A DNA stretch of 64,000 bases from assembly GCA_038496675.1 (NCBI GenBank), contig CM076666.1, forward strand, positions 7,390,203 to 7,454,202, in the 5' to 3' direction. The DNA comes from Rachycentron canadum (lineage: Eukaryota > Chordata > Actinopteri > Carangiformes > Rachycentridae). The notes under the pieces were generated by a model. It was not told the origin of the DNA, ran no database searches, and saw only the letters and a list, made by a program, of their open reading frames with translations. A program made the position numbers and the translations under genes. Position 1 is the stretch's first letter; each line of letters begins with the position of its first letter. Below, piece by piece: positions 12,655 through 23,564 of the stretch.

Positions 12655-13560
12655 AGGCTTTATAAAGTATCCAGTACTTTTTTTTGCACGCTTTATTGAT
12701 TCACAGATTTAATTTTTGCCAATCAGGCTGCTCTCGATAACCCTTGACGACAGTAAAAATATGTTTTCAGGGATTTTGGTGAATTTATTGAAAGTAAAAA
12801 AGTGAGATCTCTCATTTACCAAAGTATTCAGACCCGTTGCCATGGAATTTGAAATTGCAATCAGGTGCGTTTGCTTTAATCATCCTTGAGATGTGTCCAG
12901 AACATGATTAGAGTCCAGCTGCAGCAGACTGAATTAATGGGACATAGTTTAGAAAGGCACTGACCTGTGTTTAGAAGGTCCTACAATTCACACTGCATGC
13001 CAAGATGAAAAAAAAAAGTAATGTATGAAGTCAGAGGAGCTCTCTGTAGACTTTCACAATAAAATTCTGCCGAGGCACAGATCAGGGTAACGATATAAAA
13101 ACTTTGCTGAAGTTTGACGAGCGGCGCAGCCCTGGTCTCATGGTCTCAGTGGAAGGGAGGCTAGCCAGAATTGAGGGAGGGATGAATGCGGAGAGGTTCT
13201 TCAAGAAAACCTGAGTGCACCTGATCTGAGTATAGGTAGGTGATGGGTCACCTTTTAGCACAATAACAAGCATTCAGCCAAGACAGCAATATTCCATTCT
13301 CTCCTTGAGTGGGCTGGCCTAATCCCAGACCTAAACCCCTTAGAACAGCTGTGGAGATACTTGATAATCTTGGGAGTTTGAGCAGATCTGACAGGAAGTT
13401 TGAGAAAAATCATATTCAAGAGTGTAAAACTAGTAGAGATGAAAATATTGAATTTTTTGAATTTGCAAAAGTTTTGCTTTGTTTTTATGGGTTATTGGCT
13501 GTAGAGTGGCTGGTGGAAATTGCAGTTTTATCCATTTAGAATTGATTTTTTTCAGTCATT
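12655..13560 (+). mobile_element. Tc1-like DNA transposon, internally deleted
   Basis: This is a cut-and-paste transposon relic of the fish Tc1-like lineage whose ends read as AAAGTATTCAGACCC-type terminal repeats. The left end region (about 12,655-12,840) includes CAAAGTATTCAGACCCG; the right end region (about 13,460-13,560) reads TTTGCAAAAGTTTTGC and then TTATCCATTTAGAATTG, the reverse complement of the usual inner end sequence. Between them lies the 5' part of the transposase gene (MKSEELSVD; then GAGGCACAGATCAGGG), followed directly by C-terminal parts (GGMNAERFFKKT near 13,170-13,210; DLNPL near 13,330). The middle, including the first catalytic Asp region, is missing. Stops and frameshifts make it dead; it is a typical internally deleted non-autonomous derivative. 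Boundaries are good to about 20 bases. Confidence 0.82.
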
Positions 13561-13691
13561 CGAAGTCTAATTTACATACATATAGATGTGCACACATGCT
13601 ACACGATCACAGCATATGAGATCATCATTTTACATTCAGTGCTGTGGACACTTTAGACAAGCTGGCTCATCATATACAGATGTGCCTTATC

Positions 13692-13716
13692 AAAAAAAAA
13701 AAAAAAAAAAAAAAAG
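13692..13716. repeat. Poly-A tract (25 A)
   Basis: An uninterrupted run of 25 A, preceded by CTTATC. No retroposon body is recognised upstream. Confidence 0.95.
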
Positions 13717-15050
13717 GTCATACAAGGGTTAAATGCACTTACAGACACTTTACATGCATGTATACTGCACCCACGAGTCCATGCAGACACATAAGATAAT
13801 GATAATGACATTTCCAGGATCTAAAGTTTTACTGCCTTTACTCGTATCCAGGGAATGGGATGATTTATGGAGGGTGTGTGTTAGTGTTTGTGAGCGCGTG
13901 GGGCACCCAGATGGCCCAGGACTGCACTGTGAGAACAAATACATGCCTGAGCCTCTTCTCTTTGGCTACTCTCTAAACTCTACTCCGTCATCCTTCCTCC
14001 TCTTCTCTTTTCCTCTTTGCACATCTCCAGAGTCTTCGCTCAGTCTCCTCCCCTTCTCTCATCACAATTTTATGTCTCCTCTTCGATGTGTTTTTTCTCT
14101 CCCTCCCAGTTTCTCTTTGCCAACTCCCCAATTCATTCTGATCCTCCTCCTTCTTCATATGATCATTTCTTCTGCTCCTTCCTATTCACTTGTATCGTCG
14201 CATTGTCTTGCTATGTAACAGCATGCTTTTGTTTGTTGTATCAGAGAAAAAAAACCTATGTAAGAGATAAAGGAGACTTGTGATATTGGGAACAAGTTAT
14301 GATAGAGGCATACGATGATAATGGTAATATGCATCATGGGTAAATCCATTCTGTATGTGATCCATGCAATCATTTCCCTGCTTTGCCAAATGTTCACTTA
14401 CATTGCAATTAGCATTTTTTTTTCTTTTTGTGCTGGTAAGTTATAAAGAATTGTGATTAGAGCAAGACACATTTATATTCATGCTGAAATATTTATTTCA
14501 AGTGGAAAAGTAAATGATTTAAAAAAAAACCAAAAAACTATTAATTATCTTATTGTTCAAAAGGTTGTGCCCCAGTGACACTGCCATTGAAAAGCTGCAG
14601 TATTTAAAACACACAGCCTGAGGCGTTGATTTCTTTTTAATGGAGGATTTCACTGACAATATCATAACAGCAAATTTATTCACAAAACACAGTTATGAAA
14701 ACGTACGCATGCACTAGCTGACACATCATCTGAATAAAGTATCACATTTTGCAGATTATTATTTCACTGCTGAAATAAAGCTCCATTCAGACGCAGCATC
14801 CTGCATCGGCCCATTGAGCTGCTTTTTGTCGTGGAGATGAACAACTCAGCAGATAAACAGATGCTTAAATGGGCAGAAAAGGCACTCAAGTAGCAATACA
14901 TTAGATTCAGACAGAGGTGCTTGAACAGATGAAGAGCAAGCATTGAGATTGACAACAGAATACACAGCCAGCTCTATGTGGGGGGCAGCGGTAGCAACAG
15001 TGCCCAGTGGCCTGTGTGGACAGAGGACATTGTTGACATTTTTGTGTGCA

Positions 15051-15072
15051 TTTTTTTTTTTTTTTTTTTTTT
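15051..15072. repeat. Poly-T tract (22 T)
   Basis: An uninterrupted run of 22 T. Confidence 0.95.
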
Positions 15073-16901
15073 ACGATGACAGACACCCATATTTAAGCTT
15101 GCTATTTTATTTTCAAAGCATGACCAGAGACTTTACTGATCAGAACCTTAAACCTTTTTAAGGACCAAAAAACCAAGGGACAGAAAGAACAGGGATTGAT
15201 CGAGATACTTGTCAGCTTATATTTACAACCAATAAAAAACAACTATGAGACATACATTTACATATCTACTACTTAAGTATATATTGTACAACACAAGAAA
15301 CATAATGATTCAACCAAGTCAACCAACAACTTAACCCCAGTTTTTACTACCTTCACATCTATGTCTAATGACAGGGGTGTGGCTCATTGTGATGAACACA
15401 TGGAGAACTTGGATGGTATATTGTAGTTCTAAGGAACATTTTATCATCTTTGAGCTCTTAATGGTGCAACTTTGTAGTTTTTGGTTTAGTCTCACAGCTC
15501 TCATCAGTCTTGTTTCCAGGCTTTCAATAAAAAAAAGCTCTCATTGAACAACTGTATGCTACTTTACTAAATTACACAAAGTTTGCAGCTGCAGCTGGAG
15601 AACACGGTGCAGCATTTTAAACTACTTCCCTTAGGTTGGTGGGGACCAAAGTGGAGTTTAAAGAAGAGTAAACGTTGGACCTAGAGTAATCAGGTGTCCG
15701 TCATGCTTTCATCAACGTCCATTAAAAGTATCAATTGGCGACTCCATAATATTTGCACCTTACTTTACTTAAATGCAATTTACATTTCATTTCAATGTAA
15801 TTCAGGTTGAGCCTGAGATCCTTGTTGTAATGCTTTGCAGCCCATGTGTGTACACACCTGTTTGCTTCTTTTTCGTTCGTTGTTTCCTTGTTGCGTGCTC
15901 CTGCCTCAGTGCGACTAGCTCCAGGCTATATGTGTGTTTGTACATGAGTTTGTGTCAGCATGTCCACAGTTGACTTCGTCCTCTCTCCCCAAAGTGCTGT
16001 TAAAAGGAGCCACTCTGCAGAAAGTGATTCATGTTCAATTTCACAGAGTGCAATCATGATCCCTTGCCCCCTTTTATGCTCACCCATATAAAGTAAGAAA
16101 AGAAAAGAGAAGAAAAAAAAAGATTACAATAAAATGCTCTTTAAATATAATGCCCCAGCATAAAAAAAGCATTTTCATCAGCTGCTAAATTAAGCATTTA
16201 TGCGGGAGAATAGATTCTAAGATTGGTGGAAAGTAATTTGTGTGACTGTTCAGGTGTTTGTATGGTATTTTCTCATTGTTTTATTTCCAATTTTATTATT
16301 TTTAGGCTCATTACTGTTGTGATGCATTGAGTAGAAACTGGAAAAAAGGAGGAGTGGGGGCTCTGAAAAGAGAAGAGGGTTAAAATCACAGAGCATCACC
16401 CGGTCACATCAACTGTCGTCTGTGAACCAACCTGTCAAACTGTCCCCCTGTCATTCAGCCAACTGTCGGAAAGTCATTCAATCAAGAAAACAAATGATTC
16501 ATTTGCTCCATCAGACGGTTAGCTCGGTCTAGGCAGCTGCCTGCTGCAGTGACTCAGGGGAGCACACCGACATTTGGCCAGAGAGGTAGGAGACATTTAG
16601 TGTTTATTCAGCTGCCAGCCAGAGGATCGGCCCACCAACCTGTCACTCAGCCAATCAGCCTATACAGTAAGTTAGTCAACTAGTCAGTTATACAGTCCAT
16701 TAAGTCAGACTGGAGCCGTCTAGTTAAATGGCTCTCTTCACACCTCATTTCCTCCCTCACTCGCCTTTCTCTCATTTAGAGGCAGCAGTGAGACAGAACA
16801 AGTGGAACTGGGTCAGAAAATTAAAAAGAAGGTGGAGAAAAATTAGAGCTGATATTTTCACGTTTGAGAACGTTTTTAAGGGGATCATCATTCTTTTTTC
16901 T

Positions 16902-16914
16902 CCCCCCCCCCCCC
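16902..16914. repeat. Poly-C tract (13 C)
   Basis: Thirteen C in a row after a T-rich stretch. This is rare in AT-rich DNA and prone to length error in sequencing. Confidence 0.9.
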
Positions 16915-17514
16915 ATTCCTTCTTGAATACTTTATATATAAATCTCATTCTTCATCTCACCTGCTCCCGTGTAAACAAATGGAAATAATCTTGATTAATC
17001 CAAAAATCTTCTTTCATTTAAGCATATTTTTGCATCCAATGTCCCAGCAGTCTTCCACCTAAGACAACAGACATTTCGGTGTGTTAGAGGTGGTTAAATG
17101 AGCATTAACAGACAATAATTACAGCGTTTTTTTAAGAAGCTTTTATCTGAAATGTATCCGTCTTCTCCCTTAAGGGGAATTTTTTACTTTATTTGTTTAC
17201 AGCTTTGCTCATTTAACTAATAAACTTGTCGTAATGAAGTTAGACAAGACAATGCTGAAAAGCCGCAGGAGATTGTGAACAGACCTGGAAACAATAATAG
17301 TGTTGTGAAGAGTAGCCTTCAGTCACTGTGTAATGTGACCCAGTTGACTTTTTCTTTTTTCTTTTTGTTTTGTTTTGTTTTGTTTTTTTTCCCCCATCCT
17401 GGAATATGCGTGAGCGAGGTACTAAATCTTTATTAATTAACAGATTTGCTGCTCTGTAACTGATCCTGAGCTGTTACCTCCCTACTGGGGAGATGAGACA
17501 TGTAGTGTGCTACG

Positions 17515-18030
17515 TGCACTATATACTCATCCACACTGCTACCGTTTATGTTTTTAAAACGCATCTCTTCTGTTGGTTTCTTCTGTTTCCCGTCCACGCT
17601 ACTCAGGTGTTTTTGAGCCCAGAAAACTGAGTTTTGGAAACACTACTGGACCTTTTTTTAAGTTTTAGTTTAAAAACTCTGAGGTTGTGTTGTCATCTGG
17701 GCAAAAACAGAGATGTTCGGAAATGATCATATAAACGCCAATGATTGTTCCCTTATTGGGTCTTCTCAGCCTCCACTACCAGTGGTTAAAGCAAGTGTGT
17801 GACATACTTGTGCAGAATTTAAGCCCAACAATCACCTTTACTGTTCCTCACTTGTAGTTCGACCAATCGACTGCAGAGTAGACAATTTGCTTTCTGTTCA
17901 CACCGTCTTGTGCATGCTCAGTGTAGGTAAAAAGTGACGTATGTGTATAGGCTATAGGGTGGAAACGGTCGTCAGGACGGAGGTCGTTTTGAAAACGTAG
18001 TAGTGTGTCGGTAGCCTCGCATGCCGTATT
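17515..18030. mobile_element. MITE-like element with diverged inverted ends
   Basis: The left end reads CATCCACACTGCTACCGTTT then TTTTAAAACGCATC; the right end reads CGTTTTGAAAACGTAGTAG then TGTGTCGGTAGCC. Reverse-complemented, the right end begins GGCTACCGACACACTACTAC followed by GTTTTCAAAACG, so the two ends form an imperfect inverted repeat. The interior includes GGAAACGGTCGTC and GTGACGTATG, more CpG-rich than the flanks. The structure fits a non-autonomous DNA transposon of a kind repeated in fish genomes. I see no transposase frame, and the superfamily is not assigned. Confidence 0.5.
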
Positions 18031-18034
18031 GCGT

Positions 18035-19680
18035 TGTCTCAACTCGCTGCTGTTGTGATGTTCACAACAGAACCCACGACTGCAACATTTAGCTGTGATT
18101 TTTGGCTGTGAAAATTTCCCATGCAACTGAGCGTTCTTCTTCCCACACGTGCCTCTTTTTTCATGCAACATGGAAATGAAGTCATCGGAGATGCGAATAA
18201 CGCTTCTTTCCAATTTGCAAATTGAAACGCAGTGATGAACGTAAATTCAATCATCATGTCCAACCAGATACTTTGGCATCAATAGACAATATCATGAGCT
18301 GCCTAAGCCACTACAGGATTGAATATTTCCACTGTGAGTCTGTAATAGTGCATGGTGCTAGCTGTAATCTGGGCATAAAATATGCTATAATTACACTGCT
18401 TGCAAAATCTCAAGTGGCTGAATATAATAAAGGCTTTATTGAAAAGCTTTTGGTGAAAACATGAGCTTTGCTGTCATATCCCTCAAATAGAAGGCACATC
18501 TCTCCACACACTTCTACCACATAGCCACAGCCATTTCAATTGTTATTTCACTGCCAAAGCGCTATACTTTTCATTTGAAGCCGTTAAATTCTAAAGAGCG
18601 TGTCTCTATTAGTCAAGAGGATAACATGAAATCATTTTTAAGTAATGTGAGCTTCATCTTTTTATTTTTGTCATTGAAGTAAAGAGACACTTAGCAATGG
18701 CTCCGTGTCCATGTCTTTTTCATATGGTTTGTTGGTTTTCCATTGAGGACACAGCAGCACACACACTGATGCCTTCTTGTCAAAACAATAAGGGTGTTTG
18801 TGTGTCTTGACAGTGTGTCTTTAGTATATAAATGAGGCAGACTAGCAGTAGAATATATAAATCTTAATCACTATTCCCTGTGCAACAGTAAATACACACA
18901 CACACACACACACACACACACTCAACAGCTATTATATTAATGCATGCAGTATATTTTCCACTCACACATGCAGCACATATCCACAACAATAGGGCATTTT
19001 GCCCCTCTTCTCAGTATAACTATGATTATCCCTCCATCAATTGACTACATCTCAACTGTCCTGTCTTTTTCAAATTGACTTGCTGACTTAATAATCTTAA
19101 ATAATCTTTAATCTTATAAAGTAAGTTGACATAGGCATCCCATGATGTCATTGTCAACTTGCTTTATCTTTGTAAATTTTTTCCCTCTACTTTCTTTTCA
19201 TATTCTTCAGCTCTCCTCTACAGAAAATATAGCTCATGCAAATACCTTCACCTTGTCACACTGTGTCCATCTCTTTGATCATATAGAGTGTATGTGCATG
19301 TGGCTTCAAGTGTGTTTGTGCTCTGATTTTTTTTGTCTCTTTTCCTTGTTTCTTAACAGTCCTCCCATGCTTCTGTCTCTCCTTTGTCCTCCAGTTACTC
19401 CTCCCCTGTCTTCTTTTAAATCCCTGAAAAAGATTCTGCTCCTGCCATACAATGAAACTTCGGCAGATTTGAGCAAATTATAGCCTCAGCTGAAAATAAC
19501 AAGAATTATCCTTTAAACTGCTCTGGCTCTCTGCTCTGCACCTTGGTAAGAAAAGAGGTTAACGGTCTGAAACATTTCAATTTTAAAGCCTCGGCATCAA
19601 GTATTCTATCCTCAGCAGCTGGATTCAGCAAGCTAAGCATGCTGCTTCACACCAGAGGATATCAATGGATGGAAGAAGAC
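18035..19680. other. Non-coding stretch, no gene recognised
   Basis: AT-rich unique sequence containing the CA microsatellite at 18,894-18,921 and a pyrimidine-rich patch at 19,320-19,420. No gene is recognised. Confidence 0.55.
18894..18921. repeat. (AC)14 microsatellite
   Basis: Fourteen uninterrupted AC units. Confidence 0.95.
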
Positions 19681-19685
19681 ATTTA

Positions 19686-19775
19686 CAGGGGCTTTAGAGA
19701 GTATTTAGATACCTTCACTTTTTCACCTTATTGTGTGGCTCAGTTGCTCACAATCACACTCATTGTCCTATTATG
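19686..19775 (+). mobile_element. Tc1-like terminal fragment
   Basis: Directly after a TA dinucleotide the sequence reads CAGGGGCTTTAGAGAGTA, then TTTAGATACCTTCACTTTTT and a TTATTGTG segment. This follows the outline of the Tc1-like end in fish (CAGGGGCTTCAGAAAGTATT, then CACTTTTT and a TTTTGTTATG segment). No transposase sequence follows, so it is an isolated end or a very eroded copy. Confidence 0.55.
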
Positions 19776-19793
19776 ACAAAGAGAGAACATCTC

Positions 19794-19794
<1 letters not shown>

Positions 19795-19836
<42 letters not shown>
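19795..19836. repeat. (TAA)n microsatellite
   Basis: About 14 TAA units without interruption. Confidence 0.95.
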
Positions 19837-19837
<1 letters not shown>

Positions 19838-20249
19838 CTATACATGTTAGTAAAAACTCACAATTATAATCATATTATCTCAATTTAAGTTCACCCCAAT
19901 ATCTTGAAGGACATTATTACCTCAGTTAATTGTTTGGGCATAAAGTTTGTGAATAAAGTTATTGCCACTAGGAAAACATGTTGTTTATACCTAGAAGTAT
20001 CAGACGCTGCCTTCATAGCGGCTAAGAAAGTGAGGGAGCACTGGGGGTGATGTGCAAGGTGTGTGTGTAAGGTACCCCATCAGCACATTTCCTTTGGATG
20101 TGAAGGATTTGGGCTAAGCTGTGGCCCACATTTTGAGATGAATGAATTCCCACACATGGTCTGAGTTTATATATCCAAAGACAAACCACAGCAGTCGACC
20201 TCTGTTACTAAAAATGGTTAGTCTTGGGGTGGATTGCCTCCTGTTGCAC

Positions 20250-20273
20250 NAATAATAATAATAATAATAATAA
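20250..20273. repeat. (AAT)n microsatellite beginning at an ambiguous base
   Basis: A single N at 20,250 is followed by about seven AAT units. The N is probably an unresolved call or a minimal gap at the edge of a variable-length repeat. Confidence 0.85.
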
Positions 20274-20470
20274 ACTATATATACAGAACTTTTCTGAAGA
20301 AAGTGCTTTTCAAGAAAAAAAATAAACCCAGACAAAATTCCAAAGTACCTGAGCATAATAAAAATCTCAAAAATCCAGATTCTTGAAATATGAGAATGCT
20401 TCTCAAGATCAGTCAAAAAGGGATTTACAATACAGAAATGTCCAGGTTCTGAAAAGTATGTTTGTTTATG

Positions 20471-20620
20471 CAGTCAATATTTGGTTCGGGCTCTTTAGCA
20501 CAAATTATCACACCGAAGTGACGTGGCATGGAGCCGATCAGCCTGTGGCGCTGTCGAGGTGTTATTGAAGCCCGGGTTGCTTTGATAGCGGCCTGAAGCT
20601 CATCTGTATTGTTGGGTGAG
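20471..20620 (-). pseudogene. Tc1/mariner transposase C-terminus, fragment
   Basis: Read on the minus strand, this piece encodes PNNTDELQAAIKATRASITP and then RQRHRLIGSMPRHFGVIICA. It matches the C-terminal tail of a Tc1/mariner transposase lineage in fish, in which a DLNPIENLW block (not present here) is followed by a DELKAAIKATWASITP-like helix and a HRLIASMPRR-like end. In the whole enzyme this region lies past the last acidic catalytic residue. Only about 45 residues remain. The sequence continuing left to about 20,380 (including GAGAATGCTTCTCAAGATCAG) may be the 3' end of the same element. The fragment lies about 150 bases from the LINE fragment at 20,775-21,280, so this is a nested repeat cluster. 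Confidence 0.8.
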
Positions 20621-20774
20621 GTTGTTTTTTTTTGTTTGTTTTTTTGTTTTTTTTTTTTACATCCACCTGTAAACTAAACATCTTAAATCAACATTATGTA
20701 AAAAGATTTGCAGTGAGTAAAAAAAATATGAGAAACAAACAATAATTAGGGACAAAACGATATGAATATAACAC

Positions 20775-21280
20775 CTATAAGACATTGCCAAAGGCTAAGA
20801 CATAGAAATACATTTTAAGAGGTTTAAAGGAGGATAAAGAGCAACAGTGTGTGTTTTCAGGCAGGAGAGAGTTCCAGAGCTTGGGGGCTCTGATAACAAA
20901 GGCCTGGTCACTCATCGTCACAAGCCTTGACCTTGGGGTAACCAGCAGGCCTCCTTCCACAGATCTCAATTCTCGGTTGGGCACATACCATGCCAACAAA
21001 TCGGAGATGAAATTTGGGGCAGAGGCATTTAAAGCCTTAAAAGTCAGCAATAAAATTTTAAAATCAATCCAGAATCCAACAGGAAGCCAATGAAGGGAAG
21101 CGAGGCCCAGAGTGATGTGATTGTACCTGTTAGCTCCAGTAATAAGATGAGCAGCGTTTTTGTACTATCTGAAAATGGCCTGGCTGATACCTGAAGAAAG
21201 TGCATTACAATAATCAAGCCGAGACTTTTGTAAGTCAGTGATTGAAAGAAATGATCTTTGACAGGTTTAGCAAATTCATT
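20775..21280 (-). pseudogene. LINE reverse transcriptase C-terminus (L2/CR1/Rex1-like)
   Basis: The minus strand carries the last part of a non-LTR retrotransposon reverse transcriptase. In order it shows KSRLDYCNALSSGISQAIF (about 21,180-21,235), then AAHLITGANRYNHIT, LASLHWLPVGFWIDFKI (about 21,060-21,110), LTFKALNASAPNFISDLL, a PNRELRS block and APKLWNSLLPE, ending with SFKPLKMYFYVLAFGNVL. These are the canonical C-terminal landmarks (LDYCN, LHWLPV, FK-LNG-AP-YISDLL, LWNSLP). One in-frame TAG at 21,165-21,167 (after QAIFR) breaks the frame; about 130 codons are otherwise continuous, so the copy is relatively young compared with the other LINE pieces here. The catalytic core upstream is absent. 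Confidence 0.88.
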
Positions 21281-21284
21281 TATT

Positions 21285-23245
21285 TATTTATTTTTTTTTT
21301 TCAAATATGTTGAACGTCGTAGGCATCGACCTGTGGTAAATTTAAAGGTTTGCAAATTGTTTAGAAAGATCTAGTTGATCATTCTAAGGCCTTTTTCGAT
21401 AAGATTGGTGAGTCCAGCTCAGCTCTGGGCAGACATTGCTGTTGAGGGGATGATTTGGATTTGTGTGTGTGTTTCAGTTATTTTACACTTGTGAATGAAG
21501 GGGTCACAACAGTGGCATGTGGCCAAACAAAGGGAATGTGTCACAAGTCAGTCCAAGTGCAGTTTGGAGTTTAACCCTGGCAGACTCTGAGCCATGATCT
21601 TGTATGAACTGCTAGCAAGTGTTCTCGACAGTGTTGAGACCCAGAGAGCACAAAAGAGCAGATCTTATTAACTGTGTTGTACCAAATTTAAAGCATGGGG
21701 TCATGAGGCATCATGTTTTGAGTAATCAGATGGTACAAATTTGCTACCTTCAATTTACAGTTTAAATTAATGTCTGGTTAGCAACCAAGCTAGCTGGCTT
21801 GCATGGCAAAATGGCATTGTTTATGATTTAGCCATTTTAATTGAGATTAAAGGCATAAATACATTCCGAAAATAAATAACATAACACAAAAATAAATTGT
21901 AGAATTGAGTCAATGTATAACTAAATAGCTTTATAATTAAATAAGTAAATTTATATTTTTTTGGAATTAAAAAAAAATATTTATATTTATTTCAGATTCA
22001 TTCCATTGCGTAAGTCCACATTAATTAAACTTTTTAAACAGATGTCAATAAAAAAAAGAGCTGGGAAATAAATGTGGCATTTTAATGATTCGTTCATTTA
22101 TTTATTTGTGAAGCTGTATAAATTTTTATTTACATCTATCTATATATTTATTACGTATTATTATATTATACAATATATATATATATATTATACAATTTAT
22201 GTATTTACCAATTTATATCATAGCTGTACTTAGTTATATTACTTATTACAAGTATTTCATCGAGTAGCCTATGGCTTTAATATGTTTTCCAAGTTCAGGA
22301 AGAATATCAAAGGTCTTTTGTCAGTTTTGACAGTTTTACCATGGCCTCCCTCCTCTTTCCACTCGCTGTCATTTCTTAAAAATCCTTTTGTCTCGAGACC
22401 TTTCTCCATAATGACAGGATATCAATTTGTCATGTGCCTTTCTGTTTCTGTTACATCTAGTCTCTATACTTCCTTGCAATTCTTCTCCACAGATGTCCCT
22501 CCATAACTATAACAATGTATCTTTCTGTCCTTTCCCCGGCTATCATATGTCCCTGCTGGCTCTTCTCTAACACCTCACCACCCCTCTGTCCCTCCCTCCA
22601 TCCAGGCTCTCTCCTTATCTCACTTTAATATCCCTCATTTCAAAGCCCCCCATCCATTTCCAGTGAAAGAAAGAAAGAGGGAAGAGGGGGCAGTCATGGC
22701 AGAGGATGGGAGCATTATCAGTGGTGCCATTACAAAATATGTACCATAATCTTATTGCAATAAGTTCAAGAATCACAGTACAGTAACTTCAAATTACTTT
22801 TTCTCCTTGCATCCATTGACGTATGCCCATCCCCTCCCTGATAATCTACAAACTGATACAAAAACAACAGATATATTTGTGACAATTCAATACACAGCAG
22901 TTCCAAGTGGATTTGCTATGATTTATTTCAGTTTGGATTTAACACTTTAACACACACACAGAAAAATGACTAAACACTCTGCAGCTTTTTTGGCCTCTTC
23001 AAGCTTGATGAAGTCCAGTTTCATAAACAGTGAAAGCCACAGCCCAGCCACAGCAGCAGATATATGTATCAGGCAAAAAGAAAACAAAAAAAAAAAACAA
23101 ACCAAACTGTGCTCTGGCTGCATAAATCAGCAGACAGAAAAAGTAGCAAAAGTAGTGAACATTGTGAAGCATTTTCCTCAAGACCCAGAGCATTTCCTCA
23201 GGTGATGGTTGGAACCAAAACAGAACAAAGAGTAAAGTTACACTG
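21285..23245. other. Non-coding AT-rich stretch, no gene recognised
   Basis: Very AT-rich from about 21,830 to 22,270, with a short (TA)n near 22,170-22,190, then a pyrimidine-rich patch at 22,310-22,640. No gene or element is recognised. Confidence 0.6.
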
Positions 23246-23249
23246 AAGA

Positions 23250-23560
23250 AGTCCCTTTCAACATGACAATGCCCCCAAAGCCAGCTCCATAAAGAAATGT
23301 TTTTTTTTTTGTTGTTGTTTTTTGTTTTTTATGAGTGGAAAAAATTGACTAAATTCAAACCCATCCAACTCCTTTGGCACCACTTAAGCCTGGTGTTATT
23401 GCTCAGCATCAGTGCCCGACCTCCCTCATGCTCTTGTGTCTGAATAGGAGAAAATCCCCGCAGCCAGGTTCACAAATCTTGAGAGAGGCCTTGCCAGAAC
23501 AAACGGAGGCTGTTACAGCAGCATGTTAATGCCCCTGGTTCTGGATTAAGATGAAAAACA
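23250..23560 (+). pseudogene. Tc1-like transposase, C-terminal fragment
   Basis: The plus strand encodes FQHDNAPKASSIKK (family: QHDNAPVHKARSIKKW, where D is the second catalytic Asp of the DDE nuclease). It is interrupted by a T/G-rich expansion at 23,300-23,330 and then resumes as VEKID (family: VEELDWPAQSPDLNPIEHLW, largely lost). The C-terminal tail follows, including QCPTSLMLL, then FTNLERGLARTNGGC-like sequence in a shifted frame and a final CATGTTAATGCCCCTGG (family: CATATTAATGCCTATGG). Frameshifts and the loss of the Pro-Asp-Leu-Asn block make it inactive. The family appears to be the same one whose opposite end survives alone at 51,175-51,271. Confidence 0.72.
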
Positions 23561-23564
23561 ATCA

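Larger units (their letters stand above)
13565..17510. other. Non-coding stretch, no gene recognised
   Basis: AT-rich sequence with homopolymers and a pyrimidine-rich tract at about 13,960-14,190, which gives a false Ser/Pro/Leu-rich frame (161 codons at 13,733-14,218). Around 16,140-16,260 there is quieter low-repeat sequence (CAGCTGCTAAATTAAGC, TTTATGCGGGAGAATAG) that could be a conserved non-coding element, but one sequence alone cannot show conservation. Confidence 0.55.

Noticed and set aside
13733..14218. 161-codon plus-strand frame
   Set aside because: Its C-terminal part is the Ser/Pro/Leu/Phe translation of a pyrimidine-rich tract; no domain or splice context supports it.
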